64,000 nucleotides of DNA from Strix aluco (lineage: Eukaryota; Chordata; Aves; Strigiformes; Strigidae): NCBI RefSeq assembly GCF_031877795.1, contig NC_133931.1, positions 132,470,621-132,534,620 of the forward strand. The letters are read 5' to 3'. Below, one piece after another: positions 27,030 to 39,599 of this stretch. Each line of letters begins with the position of its first letter. Position 1 is the stretch's first letter. The translations under genes and the position numbers were made by a program. A model generated the notes under the pieces. That model worked only from the letters and a program-made list of their open reading frames with translations. It did not search any database and was not told where the DNA came from.

Positions 27030-28690
27030 AGTGAGCAGACCTGTGCACAGTCAACGATGGGGACGTAGTAACCATTTGTGAGTGATGTACTCATGCTTTC
27101 TGACTTCTTTGCTCTTTATTTTTTAAAAAATGCCTAAGATCTATTTGTCTACTTAATTTCCACTGACTGTTAAGCTGAACTTTCCACAGACCTCTTTCCT
27201 GAGTGGAAGTAGCTAGTTTAGAGCACATGTTTAAATAAGGGTCTACCTCTTAACTTACTGACATTGAACTTCACTTTACATTTTAGTATCACTTTACATG
27301 CAAGCCACTTTGTAAACAAGATCCCTTTGCAACTCTTTGCTGCCATCTTCATTTTTTCCTATCTTGAATAATTCTGTATCATCATGGTGTGTAAATCTTG
27401 GCACATCTCTATGATGATCCTTCCAGACCATTTGCAAATCTGTTGAGCACCAAAAGTGCCTGCACAGATCCCAGTGAGCCCCATGGCTAAATCCCTCCAT
27501 TGTGAAAATTTTGAATTCATAGCAGGACCTCCACCTTCCTCCAGGCAAGCTTAGTGTTTTTAAAGCCCTTACAAAGAGAGTTTGACAAAACTTTTTAAGA
27601 AATCCACATACTCCTACTGCACTGCTGTATCCTTGTTTACATATTAATTGACTCTTCAAAGAAATGTAGTAGATTTATGAAGCATGACTTCCCACCACAA
27701 AAGTCATACTGGTCCTTCTCCAAAATATCATGTTTATTTCTGAGTCCATAGATTCTGTTCTTTAATATAGTTTCTACCAATTTGCCCATGATGGAAAACA
27801 GATTTCCTAGGTTCATGTCAACAAATATTTAAAAAAATTGGCATCACACTTAACTTCTCTGGCACGGAGACCAGTGTATGTTTTAGGTTATGAAATGGGG
27901 TTGGCTTCAGCAGTTTCATACACAAATTCCTTTAGGAGTCCTGAGTGAATGTTATTTAGTCCTGGAACCTGATTTGTTACAACTTATTTTATAATTTGTT
28001 CTGAAATCTTTTCTTCTAAGATTGCAGTTTGAGACAGATCATCATATTCTTCTCCCATATAAAGCACTCTGGTGCCTGAGCCTCCCTCAGATCCTCCACC
28101 ATGAATAGTAGTGGAAAAATTCATTAAATGTTTTCAGCCTTATCGTCCATGAGCATTCCTTTTACATCTTGATCATATATCTGCCTGACTAACTAGCTGG
28201 CAGGCTTCCTACTTCTGAGGTGTTTAAAAAGAGTCTTTTATGAAACATTTTTATGCCTTCAGCAAATTGCTCCTAAAAATATTTTGGGCTTCCTTGTGGT
28301 TTTCTTTAAACTTGCCAGTTTTTATGATCTTCTCTTTTCCTCACTTGGATGAAACTTCTTTTCTTGTTCTTTTTACTTTTAATTTTTTATTCACCCTGTT
28401 GTTTACTATAACTGACTGGTGATTTTGTTCCTTTTAAAGTGTTTTGAACATGTACTCTAACATGACATCTTAAAACAATTTCCACAGCATACAAAAATTT
28501 TTAGCCTTTTGCCTGTTACATTTACATTCCTCTTCCCTGGCTTTCACTTCGAGGTAGTTCCCTTTTTGAAGTCAAACACTCTTCATGTTAATTCTTTCAA
28601 CTCTTTTGCTCCTATGGGCATAGTCACTGTGCATGTAATATAAGCATATATTATGGCCCTTTTGTGAGCCACTTCGAAGCAGGCCACTGC
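27030..28690 (-). mobile_element. Ancient, heavily decayed CR1/L3-like LINE
   Basis: Read on the - strand, this stretch follows the layout of old amniote CR1/L3 LINEs from the endonuclease/RT linker through the RT to the 3' part of ORF2. A remnant frame (27294-27659) keeps HWDLCRHFWCSTDL, in the place of the GSVLGPxLFNIFxNDL motif, then FTHHDDTELFKIGK for FADDTKLFK, then ELQRDLVYK. On the + strand, words such as 'ctgtatcatca', 'gatcccagtgagcccca', 'ttgacaaaactttttaagaaatcc', 'gtttctaccaatttgccc' and 'ggcaggcttcctacttctga' occur in the expected order over 1.6 kb. Numerous stops and indels show no coding ability. It is far older than the CR1 copy at 12.2-13.4 kb. Edges are approximate and the subfamily is not determined. 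Confidence 0.8.
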
Positions 28691-30360
28691 TTGGAGATGA
28701 GTCAATAATGGCTTTATCTTGCATGGGCTCTCCAAGTTGTTATGCTATGCAATCATAAGTGGGCAATGTCTATGCTGTTTTCTAAGGCAGTCCTGAGGAT
28801 AGGACACAGCAGGTACCTCTGACACCCTTCTGCACAACAGTGGTCCCCTGGGACCTTTGAGCACCTGTAGGAAGCTTCTTCAAACTCTTAACAGCTCGCT
28901 GACCTGGCTTTATCAAACACATTATATGATTTCATCCTGCCACTGTACTGAAAGGGTCCTGCTTGATTTATCCACAAGTATCTTGCAGCAGAAGGAGGGA
29001 ATGTCTGAAGTGAATGGAAATTTGGGAGCAGAAGTCTTACCCCAGGGTATTTATTCCAATGAGGAGAGAGTTGTCATCAAATGCCACACATTTTTACCTT
29101 ATGATTCCTTACTAAGAAGGAATCCTTGTTTTTTATTTCCCTAGCTATGGCCAAGAGCAAAGAACAGACCCTCCCAGTTAGTCCTTGAGAGCACTGTGCT
29201 TTCAGGCCTTGTGTTTATCAGGAATGTCCCAAAGCTTTGGATACTCCAACTCTCAGCCCATCTCAGGATACTTTGAAACCAGGCACTTAGCAGTTTGCTC
29301 TCAGCTCTCAGTTCTGGAGCTGAGCCTCATGTCATGGACAGGGGTATCACCTGCCTGTGAAAGGACTGGGAGATTACAGGTGCTCTGGGTGTCTGAATTA
29401 CCTTGACAGGTCATCATGGAGGTGAGGCGGCTCTGCCTCCAGGGGCTGTCATGCGTATAGTCCTTTCTTAATCAGAATGTATGAATCCTCTGAGGGACAG
29501 AGGGGAGAGAGCATTCCTTCAAATAGCATGGCAGTAATATACCCCACACAGTGAGAGGCTCAGGTGTCTTGCCAGAGCTGTGGACTTGGTGAATAGGAAT
29601 GTCACTTGTTTGGATAGAAAGAGAGAGAGGTATAACACTACAGAGGGTTGTAAAGAGTATGTGCTTTTTACAAGTGCTGACTTTCCTTGAGTTTTATCTT
29701 AAAAGTTCTCTTTAATTGTTTAGATGAATCAATGACTTGGTTCTAGTTTGGTTTTGCTTTCCTTCTTATATAGATTTCAGCTATTCCAAAGAGTTCCAAA
29801 AATTAAACTTTTTGCCTTTGCTGTTTTCTCAACCATGTTTTTAAGTGTAACTTTTCTCTGCCTCTGAGCATGGTATTGGGGGTATTTCAGAGTATGCTTT
29901 AGTCCCCAGCCCCAAAAGATTACATTTTCTCCCTTTGATATTGATACTGTCATCATCCACAAATACCATATTCTCTCTGATGCTGTATAAGAAACTGTCT
30001 AGAAGCCTTCAGAGGTCCAACACTATTACATTTGGCATATAAACCACTGGCCAGTTTTCCATGGCATCGGAAAATCTGTGCGCCTGAGAATTGAATCTTT
30101 CTGTAGTGCATCTTCACAATGTAAGCTAGATTCCATGTCCTCTGACTGATATCCTTGGTGCAAAAGAATATATGGACATCCTACATTTCAGGGAACCCAT
30201 TTACTGGAGATGTTCACTCCTCTTCAGATGGGTGCTGCCCTGCCGTAGAACTACTTAGGAGCACAGGTGCTGTTAACTCGCAGCTGAGACTGCACTGAGA
30301 TGCCTCCATGAGTATTGGTAGTGCTATTTTGTCTCCCCAGGTTCCTTCAATTTGTCACAT

Positions 30361-30600
30361 TTAGCAGGGCCGGGAGCTCAGTTGCTGTAAGCGCTCCCCA
30401 TCTGCTCAGAGGGCAGATAATTGTACAGATGATACCTGTGCATTAAGTGAATCAAGTAGCTTCAGCTCTCCTTCTGGTGTCATTAATAGTTTGCTCCAAG
30501 CTTCTACAAAGGAGATAGTTAATTAAGGGTAATTAATCTACTGTTGCAGTGCCCAGCACTCAAATGTGAAACAAACAGCTACCTATTTATCATTCTCTCA
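30361..30600. promoter_or_regulatory. Candidate conserved enhancer
   Basis: Non-repetitive block packed with homeodomain-type ATTA/TAAT words (ATAATTG, CATTAAG, CATTAATAG, GTTAATTAAGG, GTAATTAATC), two AGATGAT/AGATAAT sites, and AACAAAC. Its character differs from the flanking DNA. This resembles deeply conserved non-coding elements near neural genes, but conservation itself cannot be seen from one sequence. Confidence 0.35.
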
Positions 30601-32740
30601 GACCAGCTTTATACTGGATCTGGTCAAACATTGTTAAATCTGTGGATTTAAATCAGACTAGGAGTTTGAACTACCATGGTCAAGGATTTACTAAATTTTA
30701 GTCAGCAAGGGCTTAAATTTAACTTAACTTAAACAAGTTCTAAAACTGTAAGTCTGTTTTATCTAAGTACACTCTACCATGCTGGCAATGTTTTAAATTT
30801 AGCTGAACTTAAAACCTAATTGATCTAAGCAATCCTTGCCTTAAATTTAAATGTAATGCCCCCTTAAGACTAGCTGATCTCTAGAGTCCAAATTTACTCA
30901 ATGTATTTTACTGCAGTGTTTGAAACTAGTCAGCTCAGAAAAGCAGATTTTATTATAAACAGTCTGTTGCTATTGCAGAATATATACTATATATCCGAAT
31001 GGGGCAATATCCAAACTTGAAAAAAATAGTGCATCCGATTTCTGACATGTACATAGGTACCTATTTAGTTAGCATGTGCTTGACTAAGAAGAGTATTGTC
31101 ATTCATCTTGATACTGTCCTCCAGATCTGCAAAGACAAAATGCAAGCCTCAATTTACCTGGGGAGCTGGAGTGATCATGGCCACCTTGCTAGATTTAAAC
31201 ACAATTGCTCTTTAAATCAGGCCTCTGTCAGCATCTGATAGTCTCCTTAAATCTATGTGTGGATATAAAACCATGGACACATCTTATGTCCTCAAGAGGA
31301 AGATGAATCTTCTGAAAATGCGCTGCTTACAATTATGTTTTATGATCCTATTACCTTATGAGTGGTACACTACATAAGCTCAGCACCTTTGAAAATGGCA
31401 TAATATATACTATCGACAGATGACATGAAACAACAGATTTGTCAGCACAGATCTGTAAGGAATATAGGCTGAAAAGTAAAAGATGGATCTGTCAGTAGGG
31501 TAAATGGTTGATTCGCCAAAACAGGAATCCCAGTTTAAGGCCTGCTGTGTAACACTTGACTGGCACTGCATGATCATCTGAGACATAATTATCCAGGATT
31601 GATTTTGATCTTAGTAAATTCTGACTTAGGAACCTGTAGATTATTTTCATACATGTGTCATTTGAGGGTTTCATGGATTTTCAGACTCATAGAAATCAAG
31701 CCACTTGATTCCCCTTGGTTTAATTTTTGATGTCCTCCAAATGTCTTTGCCATCACTGCAAGTCTTGTATAGCTGAGACTGGCAGTTTCACAGTAGGATG
31801 CAGGATGAGCCAGCCTGGGGAACTGGACTGTCTCATCCATGAATCACAGTTCACAGTACCAGTCTGAGTATGAGCTGATCTGCAGCTATTGCTGGTGTCA
31901 CTGCCATTGCCACTGACACCCCTTTGCCTGGTACATTTTCCTTCTCAAATATATGCCTTTCCTTTTCAAAAAGATTATGTCCTCTGAGATATTTGCCAAT
32001 GAAATGGATCAGTCTTTTTTCTGGATGATGTATATATCTTAACTTCCACCTTTAAGAAGTCCACTTCTCTGTTGGTGGAAAGGAACTATGTGTACGTGTG
32101 CAAAGTGGTGTTCTTGTAGCAATGTGGAAGGGCTCTGCTCAGGAACCATGATCCCATTGCTGTGAGTGTGATTTGATAACATAGCTTCAGATTGCAGCAA
32201 GAAAAATCCTGGTAGCCTTAGGAAAACGATCTTCACAGTGGGAGTGGTCAAGCACTGGAATAGGTGCCTGCAAGTGATGATGCCTGCACATGGTGATGCA
32301 CTCAGTTACATTGTGAAATAAGAATGGTGGTTTAAACCAAAAATTATATCCTTGGTGCTAAATTACATGGTGTAGACATAGAGCAACGCTAACGTACTTT
32401 GACATGGCCTGTTGCAAAACCTCCCTGGGAGTCTTTCTGCATACTGCTTTGGGGAACATCCTTTGAGTAACACCCCAATATTAGCATCAGGTGCGATGGG
32501 TCCAACTCTGTAACAGCAAAAGCTGGCATTTTGTTGCAGCAGAGGCAGAAGGTTGTTCAATATATAAGATGAAAAGCTGTCTTCCCGCTCTCAGTGTGTT
32601 ATCGTAACTTTATGGACTGCTGCATGCATAACTGGCTGCGTATGCTTGGCAAATGTGGAGTTTAATGTTGGAGGTATTTTGCAGTATTATGCTAAGCCAC
32701 AAGGTGGCACTGGAAGATTGTAATAATCCTGTGTAATTAA

Positions 32741-32778
32741 ACCTCCCTCCCCCTCCCCCTCCGCCCCCCCTCCCCCCA
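32741..32778. repeat. C-rich tract, G-quadruplex-prone on the - strand
   Basis: Almost uninterrupted C with single T or G spacers, giving at least four G-runs of four or more on the complementary strand with one-base loops. This is a strong sequence fit to an intramolecular G-quadruplex. It may also be simple sequence without function. Confidence 0.8.
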
Positions 32779-32929
32779 ATCTTTGACAGAGAAAGCATGA
32801 ATTTTTATATTAAATGATGTAAACCATGGGAATTGGTTATTCCTCTTTCTTCTGATTTTTGGCTTCACTTCCCAGCAATTTTTTAGTAAAGTTTTCTCAA
32901 GAGTAAAATAGAAATTGCATCTGTGTGCA

Positions 32930-33110
32930 GTTTAGCTATTGCAACGGCACAACAAAGTAACTCGACGAATCAACATCCCTTTGTTTTTAAACATGTAATC
33001 ATTAATACTGGTGATCCTGACAGCTGTCTCTCTGTTTGTAGCCAAGTATTCATACCTCAGCAGCAACTGCATGCAAAAATAGGAATTTCATTTCCTCTGT
33101 AATTTCTTTG
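32930..33110. promoter_or_regulatory. Candidate conserved enhancer
   Basis: Contains homeodomain-like GTAATCATTAAT, a perfect 10-bp palindrome GACAGCTGTC (33019-33028, E-box flanked by MEIS-type GACA), ATGCAAAA, and isolated CpGs in otherwise CpG-poor DNA. The block lacks repeats. Function is inferred from word content only. Confidence 0.3.
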
Positions 33111-35570
33111 ATATGTTGCCTGAAGCTTTCTCTTCCCTTGTAAAGTAAAGACGAAAACCTGAAATAGGTTTTCATCAAAGGTGAAAATTCTTCCAAGATT
33201 TGTCCATTTCACAATATTCTGGTCCAAAAAATCTCACTTTGGTTTAATACCAAATGTAGGCTTGGGTAAGCAAAAGCAGTTGATTATTGTATTGTTATTA
33301 CAGGTGAAATTTGACACATTTTCACATGGTTTTACAAAATATATAGCTCCTTCCCATATTCTTACATATTCTTATTCTTCCCATATTCTTTTTATCCTCT
33401 AAATACTGAAAATATTGAAGCTGATTCATAGTTGATTGAAGTGACAAGATGCCATCCGAGTGGGCTGATGTCTGACTGAAGACTATCCTTTACACCTATG
33501 ACTAAGAGAATCCCCTCTAGATACTGAAAAAGATAAACTCTGTTGGGGCCTTTTTAGCCCTAATTACTGTAGCTGCAATGTAAAATCCTGATCCTGAAGT
33601 GCAAACAGCCTTGAATGGTATTAAAGATATTCCTTGCTGGCCCTAACACCTGGCCACGTGAAATGATTTACTAGATGAGGGACTTAGACATAACCTGTGT
33701 TTAAAAATATTTGTAATTGCAAAAGGTATCCAAACAAGACTTCTCACAAAGGCTCAACTCCACCTTGTTTGAAGGAAGTCTCAAAGCTTTCATTTAGCTG
33801 AAGAGAAACAGACTGGTCGCCCAAATTAATAGGTCTAAACCATGAAAGGCGGAGTTGTTTCTGAGTTGGTTCCCAATAGCTCATTTTGCTTGTAGGAAAA
33901 ATGATACTAAATTATGTCATTATGAAAGGTAAAATAGCCCCTCATTCAAGTTCTGCTACTCACTGATCCCCTGGCAAAATCAGTGTGGTAGGTAGTTTAC
34001 AAACCTCCCACAAAGTAAAAGCAACCTGAAAGGATGCAGAGCTCCACATATCGCACTGAAGACCCTCCCAGGAGCCCATTTCTTCTTAGCTACAGCCAGT
34101 GGCAACAGTATTTGGCATGGAGTCCAGTGTCTGAGCTCAGCTCTCGGGCTGTTCTAACCAAGATCATTTATCCCTTTATCAGCTGCTTTCTTAAAAGTCA
34201 ATAAGCTTCCTTTTGGACACCAGCAATTCCAGTCCCTGAGGCTTTTTATTGCAGTGCATAAAAGCTGTAGCCGCAGCCCGGCTCCCCGTGATGGGTGAGC
34301 ATGTAGCAGAAGACCCAGAAGACCTGCCTGTCGGCCTTGCTCTAACATGCTTGGCACAAAACCCAAGGGATGGAGGGGTGTGTGGAAGGAGTTGCCCTCA
34401 GACCCTTCCGTGTGACTGCTCCAGCACACGGGAGAGGCCGACCTGCGGTGCAGCCTGCCGTCCTGCCCTGACTGGCTTCTGCTGCAGCCGCTCTGGAGAG
34501 TCACAAGTAAATACCGTTTTCAGGACTGTCTGCACAGCACTGCTGTTGAGCGTATATAACCAATACAGTGTGAATGAGAAAAAATGACAGAGGGAAAGAC
34601 ACTAGGGGATCTCCTTTCTGTAACAGTAACTCTGGCTCAGGGAGTTTATTCCTGCTTACAATATGGATCAGTTGATTATGTTGCCTCAGAAGGTGTGGCT
34701 ATGTGGTGTCATTTTGGCACATGTGATACAGAGCCAAGATGCCCTACCCTGCCAGGCTTTCGGGGAGAAGTTTTGCCATTCTTCTTCATTCTCCATAGAG
34801 TGGCCTTCTGCCCTGAATACTCAGGGTTGTGCAGATTTCTGGCCCAAGCCTTGAAGAGCAGTGTGCTCCCAGGAGCCCAAGAGCAGGTGCTTTGACGCTA
34901 GCCTGGGCTGCCAGCATCCTTCCTTCCTCTGGCCCTGCAGGCAGTCCAAGGCGACTTTGGGGACCTCCCTGCTTTCTTCCTCGCCACCACACAGAGAGAA
35001 AAGACAAGTGGCCTTGCAGACTCTCCCACATCAATTCCTACTCTCGTATTTTAGCTCTCTTGTATAAAGCCTTCCCATCTGACATTATATACACAGTGTT
35101 ATTTTTGCGATTAAAAACCATGCACATACACATAGAGGTTTTAATAAAACTTTTGTTATCAAGTTTTATTATTTCAACAAGTGTTGCTGTCAGCTAATAA
35201 TCCCTGGAGTGGCCATCAGGTAGTATTCCAATAATTGGATTTTAATTAAGAAATTCACTTAGTCCTACACTATTTTTGAAATCTAATTATGTCTTCAGGA
35301 AACTCACCTAAGTTGTAGTATTTTCTGGACAATGTACAGACTCCTTCCATTACTTTAAGTTCTTTTTTTTTTTTTCTTTTCCTATGGGTATTATTAAAAC
35401 TCTTCTATTTCCTGTCTTGCCACTGCAGAAAATTGTCGAGATCTAATGGATGAAATAAATGCAGAATGAAAATACAAATCTTTATAATACACAATATGTT
35501 AGAAAAGACAGTCCCTATGCAAAGAAGGTTAGAAACTTTTTTACTTATTATATTCGTGATCTTGAGATTT

Positions 35571-35587
35571 CCCCCCCCCCCCCCCCC
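35571..35587. repeat. Poly-C tract (C17)
   Basis: Seventeen uninterrupted C residues in AT-rich DNA. Such runs are rare, tend to be unstable and are often misread in sequencing. Confidence 0.9.
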
Positions 35588-36519
35588 TTGGATTTAAAGG
35601 CATTATTAATGAGAGAATCCTGTAGATAAACTTGGCTGTAAATTTTATTCATGTAGACAATAAGTTATGTCTCACCTCATCTCAAGTATTTTGGGAAAAA
35701 TCCTTAGTATGTACGTGCACACTGAGCCTTACCTGGAGTAAGTGAAGCATGTAGGCTTGCTCATATCTGTATCACAGAAGGACTGAGTGATCCAGACACT
35801 GCTGTTTGTACATTACCTTTTAGTTTTCTTTGATGCTGAACATCACATCTCACTCCAACATTGTGTGAGTTTTCATGACATAGTGACAGGAGAAATAATC
35901 AAGAACGCCATGAATTCAAGGCATTTCTCTTGAAGTGGTTGGAGTATTCCTGTATTTTTCCATATGGAATACAGAGTAATAATCACTTCGTGGTATGTCT
36001 TTGACTGTAAGTAGGCAGAAATCAATATAATAAAAATAAAAGTATCTCAGAGATATTTTTATATTTAGAAATATGAATGGTACCTACAGTCATATTCTGA
36101 CCTTGAAAGAATGGAAATAAAATGTGATAAGTGATTCTGTTTGTAGTATTTATACTAACCATAAAAATACTCTGTTCAAACAGGAAGATTTCCTTGAAAC
36201 AAAAGAAATCTATTTAAAATGTGAAGAGGGGAAGGGATAAGAAGAGAAGGTCTGATGAATTAATGGTTGGCAGTATGAAGAACATTTCAGTAAGATTATT
36301 TACATGAGTGATATGAGGCATCTGTCCCGTACACTGTATAGTACAAATATAGAAAAGCTGTGGAGGCCATAATCTGTCATTGTAGTGCATATGCAACTCC
36401 AGTTGAATTCAATAGTACTTCAACATGCATATAGATGAGATGATATTTGCTTATAGCACAGGCTGATTTTTTATTTCAAGACAGCCATTGTTAACATTTT
36501 AATATATCCTTTACAGAGA

Positions 36520-36590
36520 TGGGGCAAAACTTCCATTGACTTTAACAGAGGCAGAATTTCCAACCAAGGCATTGGTTGTAACCCTGAAAC
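36520..36590. repeat. Ancient amniote interspersed repeat relic
   Basis: The words 'ggggcaaaacttccattgac' and 'tttaacagaggcagaatttcc' match a motif frequent in reptile and bird DNA (GGGCAAAACTCCCATTGACTTCAATGGGAGCAGGATTTGGCCC type). The family is not certain. A shorter similar trace is seen at about 37605-37640 (agccaatgggaccttggatc). Confidence 0.4.
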
Positions 36591-37407
36591 ACTGAGAAAA
36601 AAATCTGGTTAAGAGCAGACTGAAAAATGGTGGTTAAGCTGCATCGGTTTTTCATCTTCTTAGACTTGCTTCAGCCCTTAGTACTCTGGTCTGCCTTTGC
36701 TGTCTTTGTTTTACTTTCTTTTTTCTGAGCAGTATTTCAAAATAAGAAACATGGCCTATATGAATAGTATTGCATGGAATTCAGTTCTATTTACTGTTTT
36801 TATTTCATACGTAACTGTCCATGTTTAGTCAGGTTAGCTACATAGTGCAGTAAATTTAGCACAGCCATTTGATATTTATCATTACAGCATTGTACTTTCT
36901 TCTAGTGCCTCAAGCAATTAAACCATGTGCCCATCTTCCATTGGAACCTGTAGCAATTATTAATCACTTCCCATTGTCTTTGGATTTTCTGATTGTGATC
37001 CTTTCAGTTCTGCAAGCCAGGAAGCTATCTTCACAGTAACAGGGAAGAAGTCTAAAGGTTAGAATGTATTTCAAAGCTTTAAAAATAGTCCAATTGCATT
37101 TTAAAGTCTAATTGGTCTTTTTAAAGTCCATTAGTAAACCCAGAATTTGTGATTCTTTAAAACCTCACTAGCTGACACTACTTGCTGGGAACCTTATTGC
37201 TAAGATTACAAACAGCATCCAAATGGCTGAAATTAAAATTAACTTTAAAAAATCTAATATTCCACTTAAGCTTCTGTACCAACATTACAGAATCAGATAA
37301 AAGTCAAAAGACTGTGTCCAGAAATCCTAAATGTCAGATTTTCATAAGCATTGCATTCCCTTTGAAAAAGTATCACATGTTCACGGCTGGAATACTTTGG
37401 AGCCTGC

Positions 37408-37431
37408 TTTTTTTTTTTTTTTTTTTTTTTT
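37408..37431. repeat. Poly-T tract (T24)
   Basis: Twenty-four uninterrupted T residues. I see no retroelement body in either direction. Confidence 0.9.
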
Positions 37432-38222
37432 AAATGAAAAAGATCAATCCAGGCTCCCGTATGCTTCTTGCTCTTTTCTTCTGGAGTGACAATGGAGGGA
37501 AGCAGCAGTCCAAACAGCATTTCTGAAGGAAAGCTCAGTTCCACTGTAGTTAAAGGGTTTGTCCCAGTGGCCTTTGGCTGAGGAGGTCAGCTGAAGAGCG
37601 AAGAAACTCTCAGTGAAGCCAATGGGACCTTGGATCAGTCCCAACCTGACAGAAAACAGGTTCGTCCGCCCTTAAGAACTTCACCTCAAGAGCCTGCTGA
37701 CAACTCAAGTAGATAGCATACAGACCGTGCTGTTCATAGAAGACCTTGCTGAATTCACAGGGGAAGGAAGTTTTAGTGGGCTGTAGTAAAGAGGAGCCAT
37801 GCTTATGACTCAAACAGAGCCTCTGCAGTGCTCCCTGAAATGAGATACAAGAATCTGAATGAGAAAGACTGGGAGGGCCTTCTATCTGACCAGCTGAAGG
37901 AATAATTCTTCTCCAAGGACTACTTCCTTGTCACCTCATATATGAAGACATTAATGATCAGACCTTGGAGAAGCTGAAACAAGTTACACAGACAGTAGAG
38001 TTGAATCATTCCTTCTTGAAGAGATGACGACTTCATCAGGAACATGACCCACTGAAATCTGGCTGACTTTGTGTTTGCTTTTCCTGCTCCATATTAACCT
38101 GTCAATCTCATATCTGAGGTAAGAGTAACCATGCTGGCTCTAAATATGTAACAGCTTACTGCAAAGATCAACAGTACGCTCCACGCAGCTTACGGCAAGT
38201 ATGTTCTGTGCAAAAAGAGCAA

Positions 38223-38284
38223 CATCCATCCATCCATCCATCCATCCATCCATCCATCCATCCATCTATCTATCTAACTATCTA
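38223..38284. repeat. CATC/TATC microsatellite
   Basis: Eleven perfect CATC units (38223-38266) run into TATC units and a decayed end (TAACTATCTAG). Likely length-polymorphic. Confidence 0.95.
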
Positions 38285-39413
38285 GATTGATTACTACGTG
38301 TGGACAAAGCTCCTCACAGGGAAGTAACAGTGGAATAGATAGGAAGGAGGGAGTTGAAAGGGGAAAGTTAGCTGTGATTTTTTTGTTACCCATTTGAAGC
38401 AAGAAGTCCCTAGGCAGCTTTAGCCTGCACTGTAATGCAGAGGCTGTCTGGAGGGGTAGGATGACAGCACGATTGCTCGCAGGCTGCACGCTTCTGTTCA
38501 AAGCTGTGACGTGAGCATCCCACATGTCTAGCAGAGTGATGGTGCTGGAGACATATGGCGGTGTCCATCTTCCAGGTGTTTGGAGCAGAAATGGCCATGG
38601 GGGAGGCTCTGGTGCAGCTCTTTCAAAGAGTACTCATTACCTTCCCCCCCTCCTTTTCCCGCTCCCTTTTTATTACTATGTTCTAAACTCAGACCCCCAA
38701 ATTAAAACAGTATCTTACAGCTTGGTACTGAAGCCTCAGATTGCAGATATTAATTACCAGGACGTGCTCTAAGGGCAGCAAGGATTTGGCAGGACAGCTG
38801 AAGTCCTCTTTTTCTCTCTCATTTCCCGCTCTGTGCAGCATGCTGGCTTGCTTCTTGGTTCCCTTTTGGGAGGTGATAAATCTGAGTTTTGCTATCGAGG
38901 CTGGGCATCTGGTAAGGCTGCCTTGTGCTGTTGGTATCCTCCCCTTCACCCTGTCCCAGTGTCACGCTGGTAATGATACTGTTTGTGGGGGTGGAAGGGG
39001 GCAGGAAAAACCCCATCGGGCTCCTTGTGAAGAAGAAGGAAAACAAGGTCGACGAGACCTTTCCCTTTGCGTGACCGCTGGCGGGATTCGCCACAGCACC
39101 GGCCAGGGACGAGCTCTCCTGCTTCGCTCCGAGGGGCTGTGCAGCTACAGGTTCCTGCTGGCGGGGGAGAAGCGACCCTTTACTCCCAGGGCTTGTCCCC
39201 CGCGGCCGCCGCCCGGCCCCGCTCCGCGGCCCCTCACGGCAGCGCCCGGCCTGGGCAGCGCGGGCGCTGCGCGGGGCAGCGCGGGGGACGGTGGGACCCC
39301 GAAATGAAAGGGAAGAAGGAAGGAAGAGGAGCTCTCCCAGGCTCCTTCCAGGCGCTGGGCAGCCAGCCGGCTCCCGCGGGCTGGCGGAGAGAGGGAAAGG
39401 GGCTGTGCCCCAG

Positions 39414-39575
39414 CCGGCAGTGCGGGCAGCGGGGCGGGCAGCCCGGGCAGGGCAGGCAGCGCGGGCAGCGCAGGCAGCCCAGGCAGGGAAGGCAACACAG
39501 ACAGGGCAGGCAAGAAGGCAGGCAGCAGCGCGGGCAGGGCAGGCAGGGCGAGCAAGGCGGACAGCGCCAGGCAAG
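39414..39575. repeat. GGCAGGCAG-type minisatellite in the promoter region
   Basis: About 160 bases of imperfect 9-10 base units of the GGGCAGGCAG / GCGGGCAGCG type, ending in diverged units (gggaaggcaac, acagacagggc, gcgagcaaggc). A smaller related run lies at 40598-40626. Likely variable in length. It lies just upstream of the candidate first exon. Confidence 0.85.
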
Positions 39576-39599
39576 CTCGCGCCGCCCGGGGAGGGCTCT

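Larger units (their letters stand above)
28691..39039. other. Intergenic DNA upstream of the NXPH1 CpG island
   Basis: No gene is recognised. There is a patch of higher GC at about 34240-35000 with overlapping frames of 100-120 codons on both strands, none with a motif I know. The rest is AT-rich. Embedded features listed separately are two enhancer-like blocks, C-rich and T-rich tracts, a CATC microsatellite and ancient repeat relics. Confidence 0.55.

Noticed and set aside
30661..30880. Repeated TTAAATTTAA and CTTAACTTAAAC words, considered as an inverted repeat or MITE.
   Set aside because: The arms do not align beyond a few bases. It looks like low-complexity AT-rich sequence.
34240..35197. 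Locally GC-richer patch with frames on both strands, considered as a possible gene or retrocopy.
   Set aside because: No domain, no poly-A tail or target duplication seen, and overlapping antisense frames of equal length point to composition.
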